Positions 28,960 through 37,664 are shown, numbered from the stretch's first letter. The stretch is DNA of 64,000 bases from Kineobactrum sediminis (GCF_002868715.1 NZ_PKLZ01000003.1:434001-498000), one strand, 5' to 3'. Numbers and translations: made by a program. Notes: generated by a model from the letters alone, not told the origin.

Positions 28960-30693
28960 ATGCACCGTGTGATTCTTGCCCTGCTGCTCTGGAGCAGCGC
29001 TTTAACATTCGCAGCCCCGGCTGACGATTTCCAGCGCATTGTCGAGGCGCACTGGAACTGGACACTGGAACAGTCGCCGCAACTGCGCACCCAGCTTGGT
29101 GACAGCAGCGGCAATGACCAGTGGAATGATGTCAGCCTTGCCGCCCACTACGAGCGCGATGCCCGGCGCGGCGAATTTCTGCAACAGCTTGCCGAAATAG
29201 ACGCCAGTGCGCTGTCCGGGCAGGACCAGTTAAGCTACACCATGCTGGTAAAACGCCTGCAGAATAATCGTCGCAGCCAGGCCCTGGGCCTGCACCTGAT
29301 GCCGGTGAACATGCGCAGCGGCCCACAGCACCTGCACACCCTGCAGGAACAGATCAACTTCCAGAATGAGCAGGACTACCGCCAGTGGCTGGCGCGCCTG
29401 CAGGGGTTGCCCCAGTTGCTGGACCAGTACCGCGAATTGCTGGAAGAGGGGATACTGCAGGAGCGCACCCAGGCGCGCGTGGTGATGGAGCGTGTGCCCC
29501 AGCAGATTGACCGGCTGGTAGCGGGTGACCCCACGGAAAATCCTTTCTACAAGCCCTTCCTCACCATGCCGGACACATTGTCCACGGTGGCCATCGGCGA
29601 GATGCGTGTGACCGCACAAAACATTATCCGCACCCGGGTGAACCCCGCCTATACCGAGTTCCGCAATTTCCTGGCCTCGGCGTACCTGCCCGCCGCCCGG
29701 GACCAGCCCGGCATTGGCAGCCTGCCCGGTGGCGACGAACTGTACCGCTTCCTTGCGGAGCGCTTTACCACCACGGACCTGACCCCGGAGGCCATTCACG
29801 CCATCGGCGAGGCCGAGGTGGCGCGGCTGCTGGAGGAAATGGAAGCGGTGAAAGCCAGCGTCGGTTTCCAGGGTGACCTGCAGGCCTTCAACGACTTCCT
29901 GCGTACCGATCCGCAATTCTATTACGACACGCCCGAGGCCCTGTACGAAGGCTACCTGGCGGTATCCAAGCGGCTTGACCCGGAACTGGTGTCATTGTTT
30001 GGCAAGCTGCCGCGGATGCCCTATGGCGTGCGGCCGATTCCCGCGGAAACCGCGCCGGACACTACCACTGCCTATTACAGCCGGCCCGCCGCCAATGGCA
30101 CCCGCGCGGGCTACTACTACGTCAACCTGTACCGGCCGGAAGTGCGGCCCAAGTATGAGATGGAAGTGCTCAGTGTGCACGAAGCGGTACCGGGCCACCA
30201 TCTGCAGATCGCCCTGGCCCAGGAACTCGAGGGCTTGCCGATGTTCCGCACCCAGGGTGGCGAGACCGCTTTTGTGGAAGGCTGGGGCCTGTACTCCGAG
30301 CGCCTCGGTTACGAGATGGGCCTGTATAAAGACCCCTATTCCCGCTACGGCCAGCTAACCTATGACATGTGGCGGGCGGTGCGGCTGGTGGTCGATACCG
30401 GTATGCACTACTTCGGCTGGAGCCGGGAGCGGGCCATAGAGTACTTCAAGGCCAATGCCGGCAAGACCGAGACGGATATCGTCAATGAAATCGATCGCTA
30501 TATCGGCTGGCCCGGCCAGGCGCTGGCCTACAAGATCGGCCAGATGAAAATGCTCGAATTGCGTGAACGCGCGGAGCAGGAACTGGGAGACCGCTTTGAC
30601 ATTCGCGCCTTCCACGACACCCTGCTCGGCGCCGGTGCCATCCCCCTGGATGCCCTTGAACAACGCATGAACAAGTGGATTGCCGGCCAGTAG
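28960..30693 (+). CDS. DUF885-family exported metallopeptidase-like protein
   Basis: A 577-residue protein with an N-terminal signal peptide (residues 1-19) and a GGAGG site before the ATG. DUF885 hallmarks are present: the metal-binding motif HEAVPGHHLQ (about residues 407-416, an HExxxGH variant), AFVEGWGLYSERLGYEMGLY (about 445-464, distal Glu) and YIGWPGQALAYKIGQ. The family belongs to gluzincin-like peptidases and is generally periplasmic; the substrate is unknown. Likely co-transcribed with the upstream MDR gene, given the short gap. Confidence 0.9.
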   Translation: MHRVILALLLWSSALTFAAPADDFQRIVEAHWNWTLEQSPQLRTQLGDSSGNDQWNDVSLAAHYERDARRGEFLQQLAEIDASALSGQDQLSYTMLVKRLQNNRRSQALGLHLMPVNMRSGPQHLHTLQEQINFQNEQDYRQWLARLQGLPQLLDQYRELLEEGILQERTQARVVMERVPQQIDRLVAGDPTENPFYKPFLTMPDTLSTVAIGEMRVTAQNIIRTRVNPAYTEFRNFLASAYLPAARDQPGIGSLPGGDELYRFLAERFTTTDLTPEAIHAIGEAEVARLLEEMEAVKASVGFQGDLQAFNDFLRTDPQFYYDTPEALYEGYLAVSKRLDPELVSLFGKLPRMPYGVRPIPAETAPDTTTAYYSRPAANGTRAGYYYVNLYRPEVRPKYEMEVLSVHEAVPGHHLQIALAQELEGLPMFRTQGGETAFVEGWGLYSERLGYEMGLYKDPYSRYGQLTYDMWRAVRLVVDTGMHYFGWSRERAIEYFKANAGKTETDIVNEIDRYIGWPGQALAYKIGQMKMLELRERAEQELGDRFDIRAFHDTLLGAGAIPLDALEQRMNKWIAGQ

Positions 30694-30740
30694 GCCCTGT
30701 TTATAAACCCCGAGATTGATAAACCCGCAGCGGAGAGACC

Positions 30741-31748
30741 GTGACCAGACGCACAATTACCGTAATGAGGGGCGACGGCATTGGCCCCAGTATCGTTGAC
30801 GCCACCATCCAGGTCCTGGACCGGGCGGGTTGCGATTTCGACTATGAATACGTGGAAGCGGGCCTTGGTGCCCTGGAAAGCAGCGGGTCGCTGTTGCCGG
30901 ATGAAACCCTGGAGGCCATCGAGCGCAATCGCATAGCACTCAAGGGTCCGTTGATGACCCCGGTGGGCAGGGGCTTCAGCTCAATCAACGTCAACCTGCG
31001 CCAGCACTTCCAGCTCTATGCCAATGTGCGCCCGGTGCTGTCATTCAAGGGCAGCAAGGCACGCTATGAAAATATCGACATCATCACCGTGCGCGAGAAT
31101 ACCGAGGGCATGTACTCCGGACAGGGCCAGGTGGTGTCAGATGATGACAAGATCGCCCAGGCGCTGAGCGTTATCACCCGCGACGGCGCCGAGCGCATCC
31201 TCAAGTTTGCCTTTGAACTGGCCAAGCGGGAGCGCCGCCACAAGGTGACCGTGGTACACAAGGCCAATATCCTCAAATCCACCTCGGGCCTGTTCCTGAA
31301 GGTGGCGCGGGAAGTGGCCAGCCGCTACCCGGACATAGAAACCGTCGAGATGATTGTGGATAACGCCTGCATGCAGCTGGTGATGAACCCCGAGCAATTC
31401 GATGTAATTGTCACCACCAACCTGTTCGGCGATATATTGTCCGACCTGTGTGCGGGACTGGTCGGTGGCCTGGGCATGGCGCCCGGGGCCAACATCGGCG
31501 AGGACTGCGCGATCTTCGAGGCGGTGCACGGCAGCGCGCCGGACATTGCGGGCAAGAATCTCGCCAACCCTACCTCGGTCATCCTGGCGGCCTGCCAGAT
31601 GCTGGACTACCTGGGCATGGATGACAAATCCGCGCGTATCCGTGAGGCGCTGCGCGATGTGATTGCCTCGGGCGATCGCACCACTCGCGACCTGGGCGGC
31701 CATCACGGCACCACTGACTTCACCGAGGCACTGCTGGAACGCCTGTGA
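30741..31748 (+). CDS. Isocitrate dehydrogenase, NAD+-type (IDH3-like)
   Basis: A 335-residue beta-decarboxylating dehydrogenase starting with GTG ([18 protein letters not shown]) after a GGAGAG site. Substrate-binding features: [20 protein letters not shown] (about 80-100) and [15 protein letters not shown] (about 120-134); metal site [11 protein letters not shown] and DIxSD-like [16 protein letters not shown] site [18 protein letters not shown] and NPTSVIL. The S-x-N-V-x-L-R pattern and short length favour isocitrate over isopropylmalate or tartrate. It feeds the TCA cycle. The last 29 bases overlap the 3' end of the convergent HAD-acyltransferase gene. Confidence 0.92.
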   Translation: MTRRTITVMRGDGIGPSIVDATIQVLDRAGCDFDYEYVEAGLGALESSGSLLPDETLEAIERNRIALKGPLMTPVGRGFSSINVNLRQHFQLYANVRPVLSFKGSKARYENIDIITVRENTEGMYSGQGQVVSDDDKIAQALSVITRDGAERILKFAFELAKRERRHKVTVVHKANILKSTSGLFLKVAREVASRYPDIETVEMIVDNACMQLVMNPEQFDVIVTTNLFGDILSDLCAGLVGGLGMAPGANIGEDCAIFEAVHGSAPDIAGKNLANPTSVILAACQMLDYLGMDDKSARIREALRDVIASGDRTTRDLGGHHGTTDFTEALLERL

Positions 31749-33225
31749 CCCAGGTGCTGCCGGCGTGGGGCAGGGCGGCACTGCCGGATTGCCCCAGTAG
31801 CCGGGCATAACGCGCCTCCAGGCTGCTGCAGGTGGCTCGCACGCTGCCACTGCCGCTGCCCGCCATGTCCACCGGTGGTAACACCGTTACCCGGATAGTG
31901 GCGGGGCGCAGCAACAAGCCGCCCTTGGGCAGGGCGTCCTTCACGTTATGCAGGATGATGGGCACAATGGGCACCCCCGCCTTGCGCGCCAGGAAAAACG
32001 CCCCGTGCTTGAAGGTCTGGATAGTGCCCAGGGTGCTGCGGGTGCCCTCCGGGGCAATCACCAGAGAGCGGCCGCTGTTCAATACCGCCAGCGCGCTTTG
32101 CAGTACTGCCGCCTGGTTGGTGTCCTTGCGATCGACAAAAATAGTGCCCACCTGGCGCAATACCTGGCCCAGCACCGGCACCGCGGCCATCTCCTTTTTG
32201 CACAGGGGTACGGCATCGCGGCGCAACAGATGGGCCAGCACCATGGCATCCAGCAGGCTCTGGTGATTGAAGATGTAAATGGCCGGGCGCGGTTGCCGCA
32301 GGTGCTCGGCGCCGTCGATGTCAAAGTCCAGGCCCGCCAGCCCGCTGCCCAGGTCTCCCAGCAAACGGGTGACCCGGTTGCCATTGGCAAAGCGACCCAC
32401 GCCCAGGCGTTTGCCCAAGGCGCCCACCACCGCAGTGGCGGTAATCGCCTGGCCGGTGAGCACGGTGCGCAGCATCGATTCCATGTCCGGCAGGCCGCGA
32501 CTGGCAAACTGCAATTGCGGCCAGCGCTGGCTGCGGGCGTGGGCACCCAGTTTGTCGGACGGGTTTACCGCCACCGGATACCCCACCTCGCGCAACAGCG
32601 GCAGGTCCGCACTGGAGTCGGTATAGAACCAGCAGCGCTTCAGCAACAGGCCCTCGCGCCTGGCGACCCGTCGCGCCGCCAGGGACTTGCCCTCGCCATA
32701 GCACATGGGGGCAATGACCTTGCCGGTGAAGCAGCCGTCCGCCACTTCCAGGCGGGTACAGCAGATTTCCTCAATACCAAGGATGCGGGCGATGGGCTCC
32801 ACCTGATAGTGGCTGGCGGCACTGACAATCACCAGGCTGTGGCCCGCGGCCCGGTGGGCTTCCACCAGGCTGATCGCCTCCGGATAAAGGCTCTTCAACA
32901 GGTGCCTGGCACAGGCGCGCTCGCCCAGTTCCCGCAGGCTCTGCTCCGGAATACCAGTGAGTGCGCGGGTCAGCCGACGCACCAGCTTGTGGTAGTGGCC
33001 GCCACCCTCGCGCCGTCGCTGGCGCAGGGTATCCGCCAGCATTTTCAGGGGCTGGCGCAGCTTGCCCCGGGCGATGCCACTGCGCGCGGTTTCCAGCGCC
33101 AGGGCCAGGATTGAATAGCCCGCGATCAGCGTGCCATCCAGATCAAAGAACGCCACCGACGGTTTCCCGTCGTGTTCCTTAACGCTGCTCAAGTGACTTT
33201 CCAGTGCGGTATTGGCCATGCTCAT
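31720..33225 (-). CDS. HAD-IB phosphatase fused to PlsC-type acyltransferase
   Basis: A 501-residue two-domain protein. Residues about 20-235 form a HAD-IB (SerB/GPP-like) phosphatase with AFFDLDGTLI (nucleophile Asp), IVSAASHYQVEPIA and FYTDSSADLPLL. Residues about 265-470 form a 1-acylglycerol-3-phosphate acyltransferase with motif I NHQSLLD, GTIFVDRKD, motif III APEGTRS and VPIVPIIL. Such fusions are known in lipid metabolism and were suggested to combine acylation and dephosphorylation in phospholipid or storage-lipid synthesis. Convergent and overlapping with the isocitrate dehydrogenase gene over 29 bp. Confidence 0.92.
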   Translation of the reverse strand: MSMANTALESHLSSVKEHDGKPSVAFFDLDGTLIAGYSILALALETARSGIARGKLRQPLKMLADTLRQRRREGGGHYHKLVRRLTRALTGIPEQSLRELGERACARHLLKSLYPEAISLVEAHRAAGHSLVIVSAASHYQVEPIARILGIEEICCTRLEVADGCFTGKVIAPMCYGEGKSLAARRVARREGLLLKRCWFYTDSSADLPLLREVGYPVAVNPSDKLGAHARSQRWPQLQFASRGLPDMESMLRTVLTGQAITATAVVGALGKRLGVGRFANGNRVTRLLGDLGSGLAGLDFDIDGAEHLRQPRPAIYIFNHQSLLDAMVLAHLLRRDAVPLCKKEMAAVPVLGQVLRQVGTIFVDRKDTNQAAVLQSALAVLNSGRSLVIAPEGTRSTLGTIQTFKHGAFFLARKAGVPIVPIILHNVKDALPKGGLLLRPATIRVTVLPPVDMAGSGSGSVRATCSSLEARYARLLGQSGSAALPHAGSTWVTGVPAVPR

Positions 33226-33289
33226 CCCTCAATGTGGTGATCAACGATTGGCTGATGGTGCGGTAGCGGTTCGTGGCGGTTAGCTGCAA

Positions 33290-33331
33290 GCTCATAGCTA
33301 CAGGCTCATACCTACAGGCTCATCCCTAGAG
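33290..33331. repeat. Three tandem 14-bp repeats
   Basis: Three consecutive copies of GCTCATASCTACAG-like units (second copy GCTCATACCTACAG, third GCTCATCCCTAGAG) in the spacer between the HAD-acyltransferase gene and hrpB. The rest of 33226-33512 holds no convincing gene. Confidence 0.7.
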
Positions 33332-33512
33332 GTTCAGCAAGAAGCCTGCCATCGCCGTTATTGTGGCGGGGATGTGTGACAGCCCCGTGAACAGCGCCTT
33401 TGCGGGAAACAGGGACGCAGCGGTGGCGCCGGCGGCCGCACCAGCACAGTGCAGCCAGGGAAAGCGGTGCACCGGCATTGGCCATAGGCGCGCGCTGCAC
33501 TACTATGGACTG

Positions 33513-36071
33513 ATGTTGCCTCCCCACCTTAGCGAGTTCCCCGTCACCGATGTGCTGCCGTCCCTGCGCACGGCGCTCGCCGCCGGCCGGGATGCCGTAC
33601 TGGAAGCGCCGCCGGGTGCCGGCAAGACCACCGTGGTGCCCCTGGCGCTGCTGGCCGAAGAGTGGCTTGCCGGGCAACTGATCCTGCTGGTGCAGCCGCG
33701 ACGGGTGGCGGCCCGGGCCGCGGCGGCGCGTATGGCCTCATTGCTGGGTGAGGAAACCGGCGACCGGGTGGGCTATCGCATTCGCCTGGAGACCCGGGTT
33801 GGCCCCGCCACCCGCATCGAAGTGATCACCGAGGGCATTCTCACCCGCCGCCTGCAGCGCGACCCGTCGCTGGCAGGGGTGGGGCTGGTGATCTTCGATG
33901 AATTTCACGAGCGCAACCTGGATTCCGAACTGGGGCTGGCGCTGTGCCTGCAGGGACGGGAGCTGTTTCGCGAGGGGCCGCCCCTGCGCCTGCTGGTCAT
34001 GTCGGCGACGCTGTCGGGAGTGCCGGTGGCCGGGCTACTGGATGACCCGGCGGTACTGACTTCACAGGGCCGCCAGTTTCCGGTGACCGTGAGCCACGGC
34101 GCCAGCCTGGCCATTGGTGACTCGGTGGTTGAACCCGCGGCGCAGGCCGTGCGCGATGCCCTGGCCGGCGGCGAGGGCAGTATCCTGGTGTTCCTGCCCG
34201 GCCAGGGCGAAATCCAGCGCCTGGCGCGCCTGCTGGCCCGGCAGCCACTGCCCGATACCGTGGTGGCGCCGCTGTACGGCGGCCTGCCCCTGCAGCGCCA
34301 GCAGCAGGCGATAGAACCCTGCGCGCCGGGCCAGCGCAAGATTGTGCTGGCCACCAATATCGCGGAAACCAGTCTCACCATCGAGGGCATTACCACGGTG
34401 ATCGACAGCGGCCTGGAGCGGCAGGCGCTGTTTGACAGCAGCACCGGCACCACCCGCCTGGCCACCCGGCGCATCTCCCGGGCGTCTGCGGAACAGCGCG
34501 CCGGGCGCGCGGGCCGCCTGGGCCCGGGGCACTGCCATCGCCTGTGGAGCGAGGAACAGCAACAGCGCCTGGCCGCCCAGCGCACCCCGGAAATACTGCA
34601 GTCAGACCTGGCGCCCCTGGTGCTGCAGTTACTGGCCTGGGGCGTTTATGACCCTACCGAACTGCGCTGGCTGGACCCGCCCCCGGCGGCCAATTATCGC
34701 CAGGGCCTTGAGGTACTGGCCCTGGGCGAGGCCGCCTTTGCCCGGGACGACGGCCGCTGGCAACTCACTCCCCACGGCGTCAGGCTGTCGCAACTGCCGC
34801 TGCACCCGCGGCTGGGGCACATGTTATTGCTGGCCTGTGACCTGGGCGCCACCGAGGCCGCGGCGCTGCTGGCCGCGGCCCTGGCCGAGCGCAACCCGCT
34901 GGCGGATGCCGGCGCAGAGCTGGCCACTACCCTGGCGGTATTACAGGGCACCCAGCCCTGCCCGAAGGAGCTGCAGGGCTGGCAACGTCGCTGCCGGCAG
35001 CAGGCGCGACGCTACCAGCAGATTGTGGCGCAGATATACCAGCCAACCGCGCCGGTATTGTCGGTACCCGCGGAAGACCTGCCCGCGGTGCTGCTGGCCA
35101 GCGCCTGGCCGGACCGCATAGCACGACGGCGCAGCGGGGGAGAGGCCGACGAGTTCCAGCTGGCCAACGGCCGCAGCGCCACCCTGCCGGCGGGGGATCC
35201 CCTGGCCACCGCCGAATGGCTGGCGGTGGGCGAGGTGGGCGGCCAGCGCGGCAGCAGTGCCGATCGCATCTACAGTGCCAGCCAACTGAACCCGGCGCGC
35301 TTCAGCGATGTACTGGCGCCCCTGGTGACCCGCACCGAACGCGCCGAGTGGGATGACAGCGCCGACCAGTTTGTGGCCCAGAGCCGGCAGCAGGTTGGCC
35401 GCCTCACCCTGGCCAGCCAGACACTGCAACAGCTACCCGAAGAGGCACTGGCGGCGGCCCTGGGTAGCCTGTTGCGCCGGCGCGGCCTGCAACTGCTGCC
35501 CTGGACCCCGGCGCTGGAACAATGGCGGGCCCGGGTGGCACTGCTGCGCCGCCTGGACCCGGACAACACCGCCAGGCCCTGGCCCGACCTGGGTGACGCC
35601 GCACTGCTGGCAAGCCTGGAGCAGTGGCTGCTGCCCTGGCTGGGGCAGGTGCGCAAACTGCAGGACTTCGCCCGGGTGGATTTACGGCAACTGTTGCTGA
35701 ACCTGCTGCCCTGGCCCCTGCCGCTGGATCTGGAACAACTGGCGCCCGAGCGCCTGGTAGTGCCCTCCGGCTCCAGCGTCGCCATAGACTACCTGCCGGA
35801 CACCCCCGTGCTGGCGGTAAAACTGCAGGAAATGTTCGGCTGCGCCGACACCCCGCGCATCGCCAACGGCCGCCAGTTGCTGCAGCTGCACCTGCTGTCT
35901 CCCGCCCAGCGCCCGCTGCAGGTGACCCAGGACCTGGCCACATTCTGGCGCAACGTGTACCCGGAAGTAAAAAAGGAAATGAGAGGGCGCTATCCCAAGC
36001 ATCCATGGCCGGATGACCCGCTAAAGGCGTTGCCGACGCGGCATGTCAAGAGGCGGGTAAGTGGGGCATGA
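33513..36071 (+). CDS. hrpB: ATP-dependent helicase HrpB
   Basis: An 852-residue DEAH-type helicase. The start at MLPPHLSEFPVTDVLPSLRTAL (33513) matches the family; an in-frame ATG at 33363 would add 50 unrelated residues. Motifs: Walker A PPGAGKTT (about 39-46), VQPRRVAARA (Ia), DEFHERNLDSEL (II), MSATL (III), TNIAETSLTIEGI (V) and QRAGRAGRLGPG (VI), then the HA2 and HrpB C-terminal domains ending in AQRPLQVTQDLATFW and RYPKHPWPDDP. Role in RNA metabolism is poorly defined in the family. The 3' end borders a hypervariable region; a copy of its near-terminal segment lies at 36916-36960. Confidence 0.95.
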   Translation: MLPPHLSEFPVTDVLPSLRTALAAGRDAVLEAPPGAGKTTVVPLALLAEEWLAGQLILLVQPRRVAARAAAARMASLLGEETGDRVGYRIRLETRVGPATRIEVITEGILTRRLQRDPSLAGVGLVIFDEFHERNLDSELGLALCLQGRELFREGPPLRLLVMSATLSGVPVAGLLDDPAVLTSQGRQFPVTVSHGASLAIGDSVVEPAAQAVRDALAGGEGSILVFLPGQGEIQRLARLLARQPLPDTVVAPLYGGLPLQRQQQAIEPCAPGQRKIVLATNIAETSLTIEGITTVIDSGLERQALFDSSTGTTRLATRRISRASAEQRAGRAGRLGPGHCHRLWSEEQQQRLAAQRTPEILQSDLAPLVLQLLAWGVYDPTELRWLDPPPAANYRQGLEVLALGEAAFARDDGRWQLTPHGVRLSQLPLHPRLGHMLLLACDLGATEAAALLAAALAERNPLADAGAELATTLAVLQGTQPCPKELQGWQRRCRQQARRYQQIVAQIYQPTAPVLSVPAEDLPAVLLASAWPDRIARRRSGGEADEFQLANGRSATLPAGDPLATAEWLAVGEVGGQRGSSADRIYSASQLNPARFSDVLAPLVTRTERAEWDDSADQFVAQSRQQVGRLTLASQTLQQLPEEALAAALGSLLRRRGLQLLPWTPALEQWRARVALLRRLDPDNTARPWPDLGDAALLASLEQWLLPWLGQVRKLQDFARVDLRQLLLNLLPWPLPLDLEQLAPERLVVPSGSSVAIDYLPDTPVLAVKLQEMFGCADTPRIANGRQLLQLHLLSPAQRPLQVTQDLATFWRNVYPEVKKEMRGRYPKHPWPDDPLKALPTRHVKRRVSGA

Positions 36072-36121
36072 AATACCTGCAGTTGCGCAATCTGAGATCG
36101 GGCAAATTATGCCCGGGATAA
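36068..36121 (+). pseudogene. Possible remnant of a TIGR03643-gene 3' end
   Basis: Overlapping the hrpB stop, the frame reads MKYLQLRNLRSGKLCPG before a stop. This resembles the C-terminus of the intact TIGR03643 gene 700 bp further on (KHLKLRNPDISRGYCPTQYK), and the DNA also aligns (AAATACCTGCAGTTGCGCAA versus AAACACCTGAAGTTGCGCAA). It looks like a degraded duplicate tail left by rearrangement. A small CGGGCA/TGCCCG hairpin lies at 36099-36115. Confidence 0.45.
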
Positions 36122-36226
36122 ATTCCCAGCAATTTCAACGGGCCTATTCCATTCCCTGGTGCTTTCCGTTACAACTTTAGGCCTCCATGTCAGAATCGGC
36201 CAATATGCGACCAAGAGGTTTTCCCA

Positions 36227-36451
36227 ATGAATCTCCAGAAAATTGAAGACGAGGCGCTGCATCTTCCGAAGGCAGAGCGAGCCAAGCTAATCCAGCGATT
36301 GGTCTTGAGCCTTGAATCACCATCGGAAGAAGAGCTTCGGTCTGACTGGTTAGTCGAGGCTCGACGAAGATCAGAAGAACTTGACGACGGTTCGGTTCAG
36401 GCTGTCTCCGGTGATGATGTGATGAGGAAGGCCCGGGCACTGATCATATAA
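36227..36451 (+). CDS. Orphan addiction-module antitoxin (CHP02574 type)
   Basis: A 74-residue acidic helical protein: KIEDEALHLPKAERAKLIQRLVLSLE followed by an acidic C-terminal half. This is the addiction-module component family (TIGR02574), whose members neutralise RelE/ParE-type toxins encoded immediately downstream. No toxin reading frame follows here: the next 130 bp hold no RelE/ParE-like sequence. It is therefore either an orphan, a decoy antitoxin, or the survivor of a decayed pair. It opens the toxin-antitoxin array downstream of hrpB. Confidence 0.75.
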   Translation: MNLQKIEDEALHLPKAERAKLIQRLVLSLESPSEEELRSDWLVEARRRSEELDDGSVQAVSGDDVMRKARALII

Positions 36452-36588
36452 CCGACGGCGTCCGCAGTACTGGTTGGGTAGGGTTTAACAGTGAGGGTGG
36501 GCTGCACAAAACAATCCGGCTATCAGTCGTGGATATTACCCGATCTGGTAAACGTATCGATGTTCCAACGAATTCCCGGCCACTGCAA

Positions 36589-36840
36589 ATGACGCTATCA
36601 ACCGATGAAAAATCCAGGGTTATAGAAATGGCCTGGGAGGACAGAACGCCGTTTGAAGCTATTGAGCGGCAATTTGGGTTGAACGAGTCACGGGTGATCA
36701 GAATAATGCGCAGTAACCTCAAGCCGCAGAGCTTCAAGCTGTGGCGCAAAAGAGTGAGCGGGCGTTCCACAAAACACCTGAAGTTGCGCAATCCGGACAT
36801 CAGCCGGGGATATTGCCCCACGCAGTATAAGCAGAGGTGA
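36589..36840 (+). CDS. TIGR03643 family protein
   Basis: An 83-residue basic protein if started at MTLSTDEKSRVIEMAWEDRTPFE; the frame is open upstream to an ATG at 36529, but residues before MTLST do not look conserved. The core EMAWEDRTPFEAIERQFGLNESRVIRIMR (helix-turn-helix-like, residues 12-40), LKPQSFKLWRKRVSGR and CPTQYK are diagnostic of the family, which is widespread in marine gammaproteobacteria and has no known function. Its 3' end carries the first copy of a 44-bp repeat found again at 38073-38116. Confidence 0.85.
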   Translation: MTLSTDEKSRVIEMAWEDRTPFEAIERQFGLNESRVIRIMRSNLKPQSFKLWRKRVSGRSTKHLKLRNPDISRGYCPTQYKQR

Positions 36841-36844
36841 TCCG
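36801..36844 (+). repeat. 44-bp direct repeat, copy 1
   Basis: CAGCCGGGGATATTGCCCCA and the following 24 bases match 38073-38116 at 41 of 44 positions. It covers the end of the TIGR03643 coding sequence (GYCPTQYKQR), so copy 2 is probably another remnant of such a gene. A third, weaker likeness (AAGCCGGGGAAATGATATTG) is at 38271-38290. Confidence 0.75.
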
Positions 36845-36915
36845 ATCAGCGCAGGAGTTAGCGTTCAGTCATGTATCGCGGCTCTGCTTTACATCATCGG
36901 CAAGCCGGGCACCTG

Positions 36916-36960
36916 GCCCAGCGCCCGCTGCAGGTCATGCAGGACCTGGCTACCTTCTGA
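36916..36960 (+). pseudogene. Duplicated hrpB 3' fragment
   Basis: This stretch matches 35904-35948 of hrpB at about 39 of 45 positions and in the same frame it reads AQRPLQVMQDLATF then a stop, versus AQRPLQVTQDLATFW in HrpB. It marks the far side of a 1-kb insertion or duplication at the hrpB 3' end. Confidence 0.8.
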
Positions 36961-36983
36961 CATCGAACTTCTTGTTTGACAAA

Positions 36984-37001
36984 GTTATCATTTATGATAA
37001 C
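36984..37001. promoter_or_regulatory. Palindromic operator of deleted higB/antitoxin module
   Basis: GTTATCATTTATGATAAC is a perfect inverted repeat (8-bp arms, 2-bp spacer) nine bases before the ATG of the degraded toxin gene, preceded by TTTGACAAA. Position and symmetry fit autoregulation by the downstream XRE antitoxin. Confidence 0.65.
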
Positions 37002-37009
37002 TTGTTTCG

Positions 37010-37139
37010 ATGTCATGGAAGATAACATTCGTTAACCTGAGGGTTGAATCCGAGGTCCTGGCGTTTCCTGCGGGGATCTTGGCTAATTTCCATTAAAGAG
37101 ATTGAGAAGGCTCGCCGTAGATTGAAGGAGTTAGAGTGA
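37010..37139 (+). pseudogene. HigB-like (phage Gp49-type RelE) toxin with internal deletion
   Basis: The frame starting at ATG 37010 encodes MSWKITFVNLRVESEVLAFPAGILANFH and stops at 37096; a shifted frame from 37092 encodes IKEIEKARRRLKELE and stops at 37139, overlapping the antitoxin start. These are the normal first 27 and last 15 residues of Gp49-like HigB toxins (usual length near 100-120), so the catalytic middle, about 60-70 codons, has been lost. The toxin must be inactive. Operator and antitoxin gene remain intact. Confidence 0.85.
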
Positions 37140-37483
37140 TGGCAAGACCAGATTTTAAAAGTTTTAAAGTAAAGGCTCTAGATCGCCCCGATGTGGCCGA
37201 AGAATATGAACGGTTGTCCCCTGCTTACGAATTGCGTCGTAAGCTTGTCGCATTGCGCCAAAGTGAGGGCCTTACTCAGGAAGAAGTTGCGGATCGGCTT
37301 AACACCAAGAAGAGCAATATTTCTCGGCTGGAGAGCGTTAGTTCCTCAATTTCACCAAAGCTTTCAACCATCGCAGATTATGCTGAGGCAATGGGATATG
37401 AAGTGAAAATCGACTTTGTTCCACTGCATTCCCAGAAAAACAACAAGGATCTGCAGGGGACGGGTGAAAAGCATCGCCGTTAA
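37139..37483 (+). CDS. XRE-family antitoxin (HigA2-like), toxin partner deleted
   Basis: A 114-residue protein with a Cro/C1 helix-turn-helix (about residues 35-85: RRKLVALRQSEGLTQEEVADRLNTKKSNISRLES, YAEAMGYEVKIDF). It is the usual partner of Gp49-type RelE/HigB toxins and starts at an ATG overlapping the toxin stop (TGATG). A GTG one codon upstream is in frame. Since the toxin is internally deleted, the protein may persist as a free repressor of its own operator or as an anti-addiction factor. The ~100-bp repeat copy A begins 9 bp after the stop codon. Confidence 0.85.
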   Translation: MARPDFKSFKVKALDRPDVAEEYERLSPAYELRRKLVALRQSEGLTQEEVADRLNTKKSNISRLESVSSSISPKLSTIADYAEAMGYEVKIDFVPLHSQKNNKDLQGTGEKHRR

Positions 37484-37491
37484 AGCAGGTG

Positions 37492-37590
37492 TTATTAGCC
37501 CGCGCTGTTTTATAACCATAAAACGTTTCCGCGGAAACGTCGCAGATCATATTTGTTCAACTGGGCTTTATATTTTGGGCCTTGCTAGAG
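37492..37590 (+). repeat. Cassette-separating palindromic repeat, copy A
   Basis: A unit of about 100 bp: TTATTAGCCCGCGCTG, then GTTTTATAACCATAAAAC (7-bp arms) immediately joined to the perfect palindrome CGTTTCCGCGGAAACG, then a less symmetric part with CAGATCATATTTGTTCAAC and a closing GGGCT that can pair with the opening AGCCC. It ends with TTGGGCCTTGCTAGAG. Three more copies (B, C, D) lie in this island in the same orientation, mostly just 3' of antitoxin genes. Confidence 0.9.
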
Positions 37591-37610
37591 TCCCCGTTGC
37601 GTAACAACCC

Positions 37611-37655
37611 GGGAGTCAATATACCGAGGTCGTCAACTATGAAGACTATCACTGA
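37611..37655 (+). pseudogene. HigB toxin C-terminal remnant
   Basis: The frame ending at the TGA at 37653 reads TEVVNYEDYH, the typical end of host-inhibition HigB toxins (compare LLDYEDYH of the intact HigB at 38344-38622). Only some 15 codons are left, and the higA remnant follows after 9 bases. Confidence 0.55.
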
Positions 37656-37664
37656 GGTATTGCC

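Noticed and set aside
31948-33114. 388-codon plus-strand frame
   Set aside because: Antisense to the fused HAD-acyltransferase gene, which has intact catalytic motifs.
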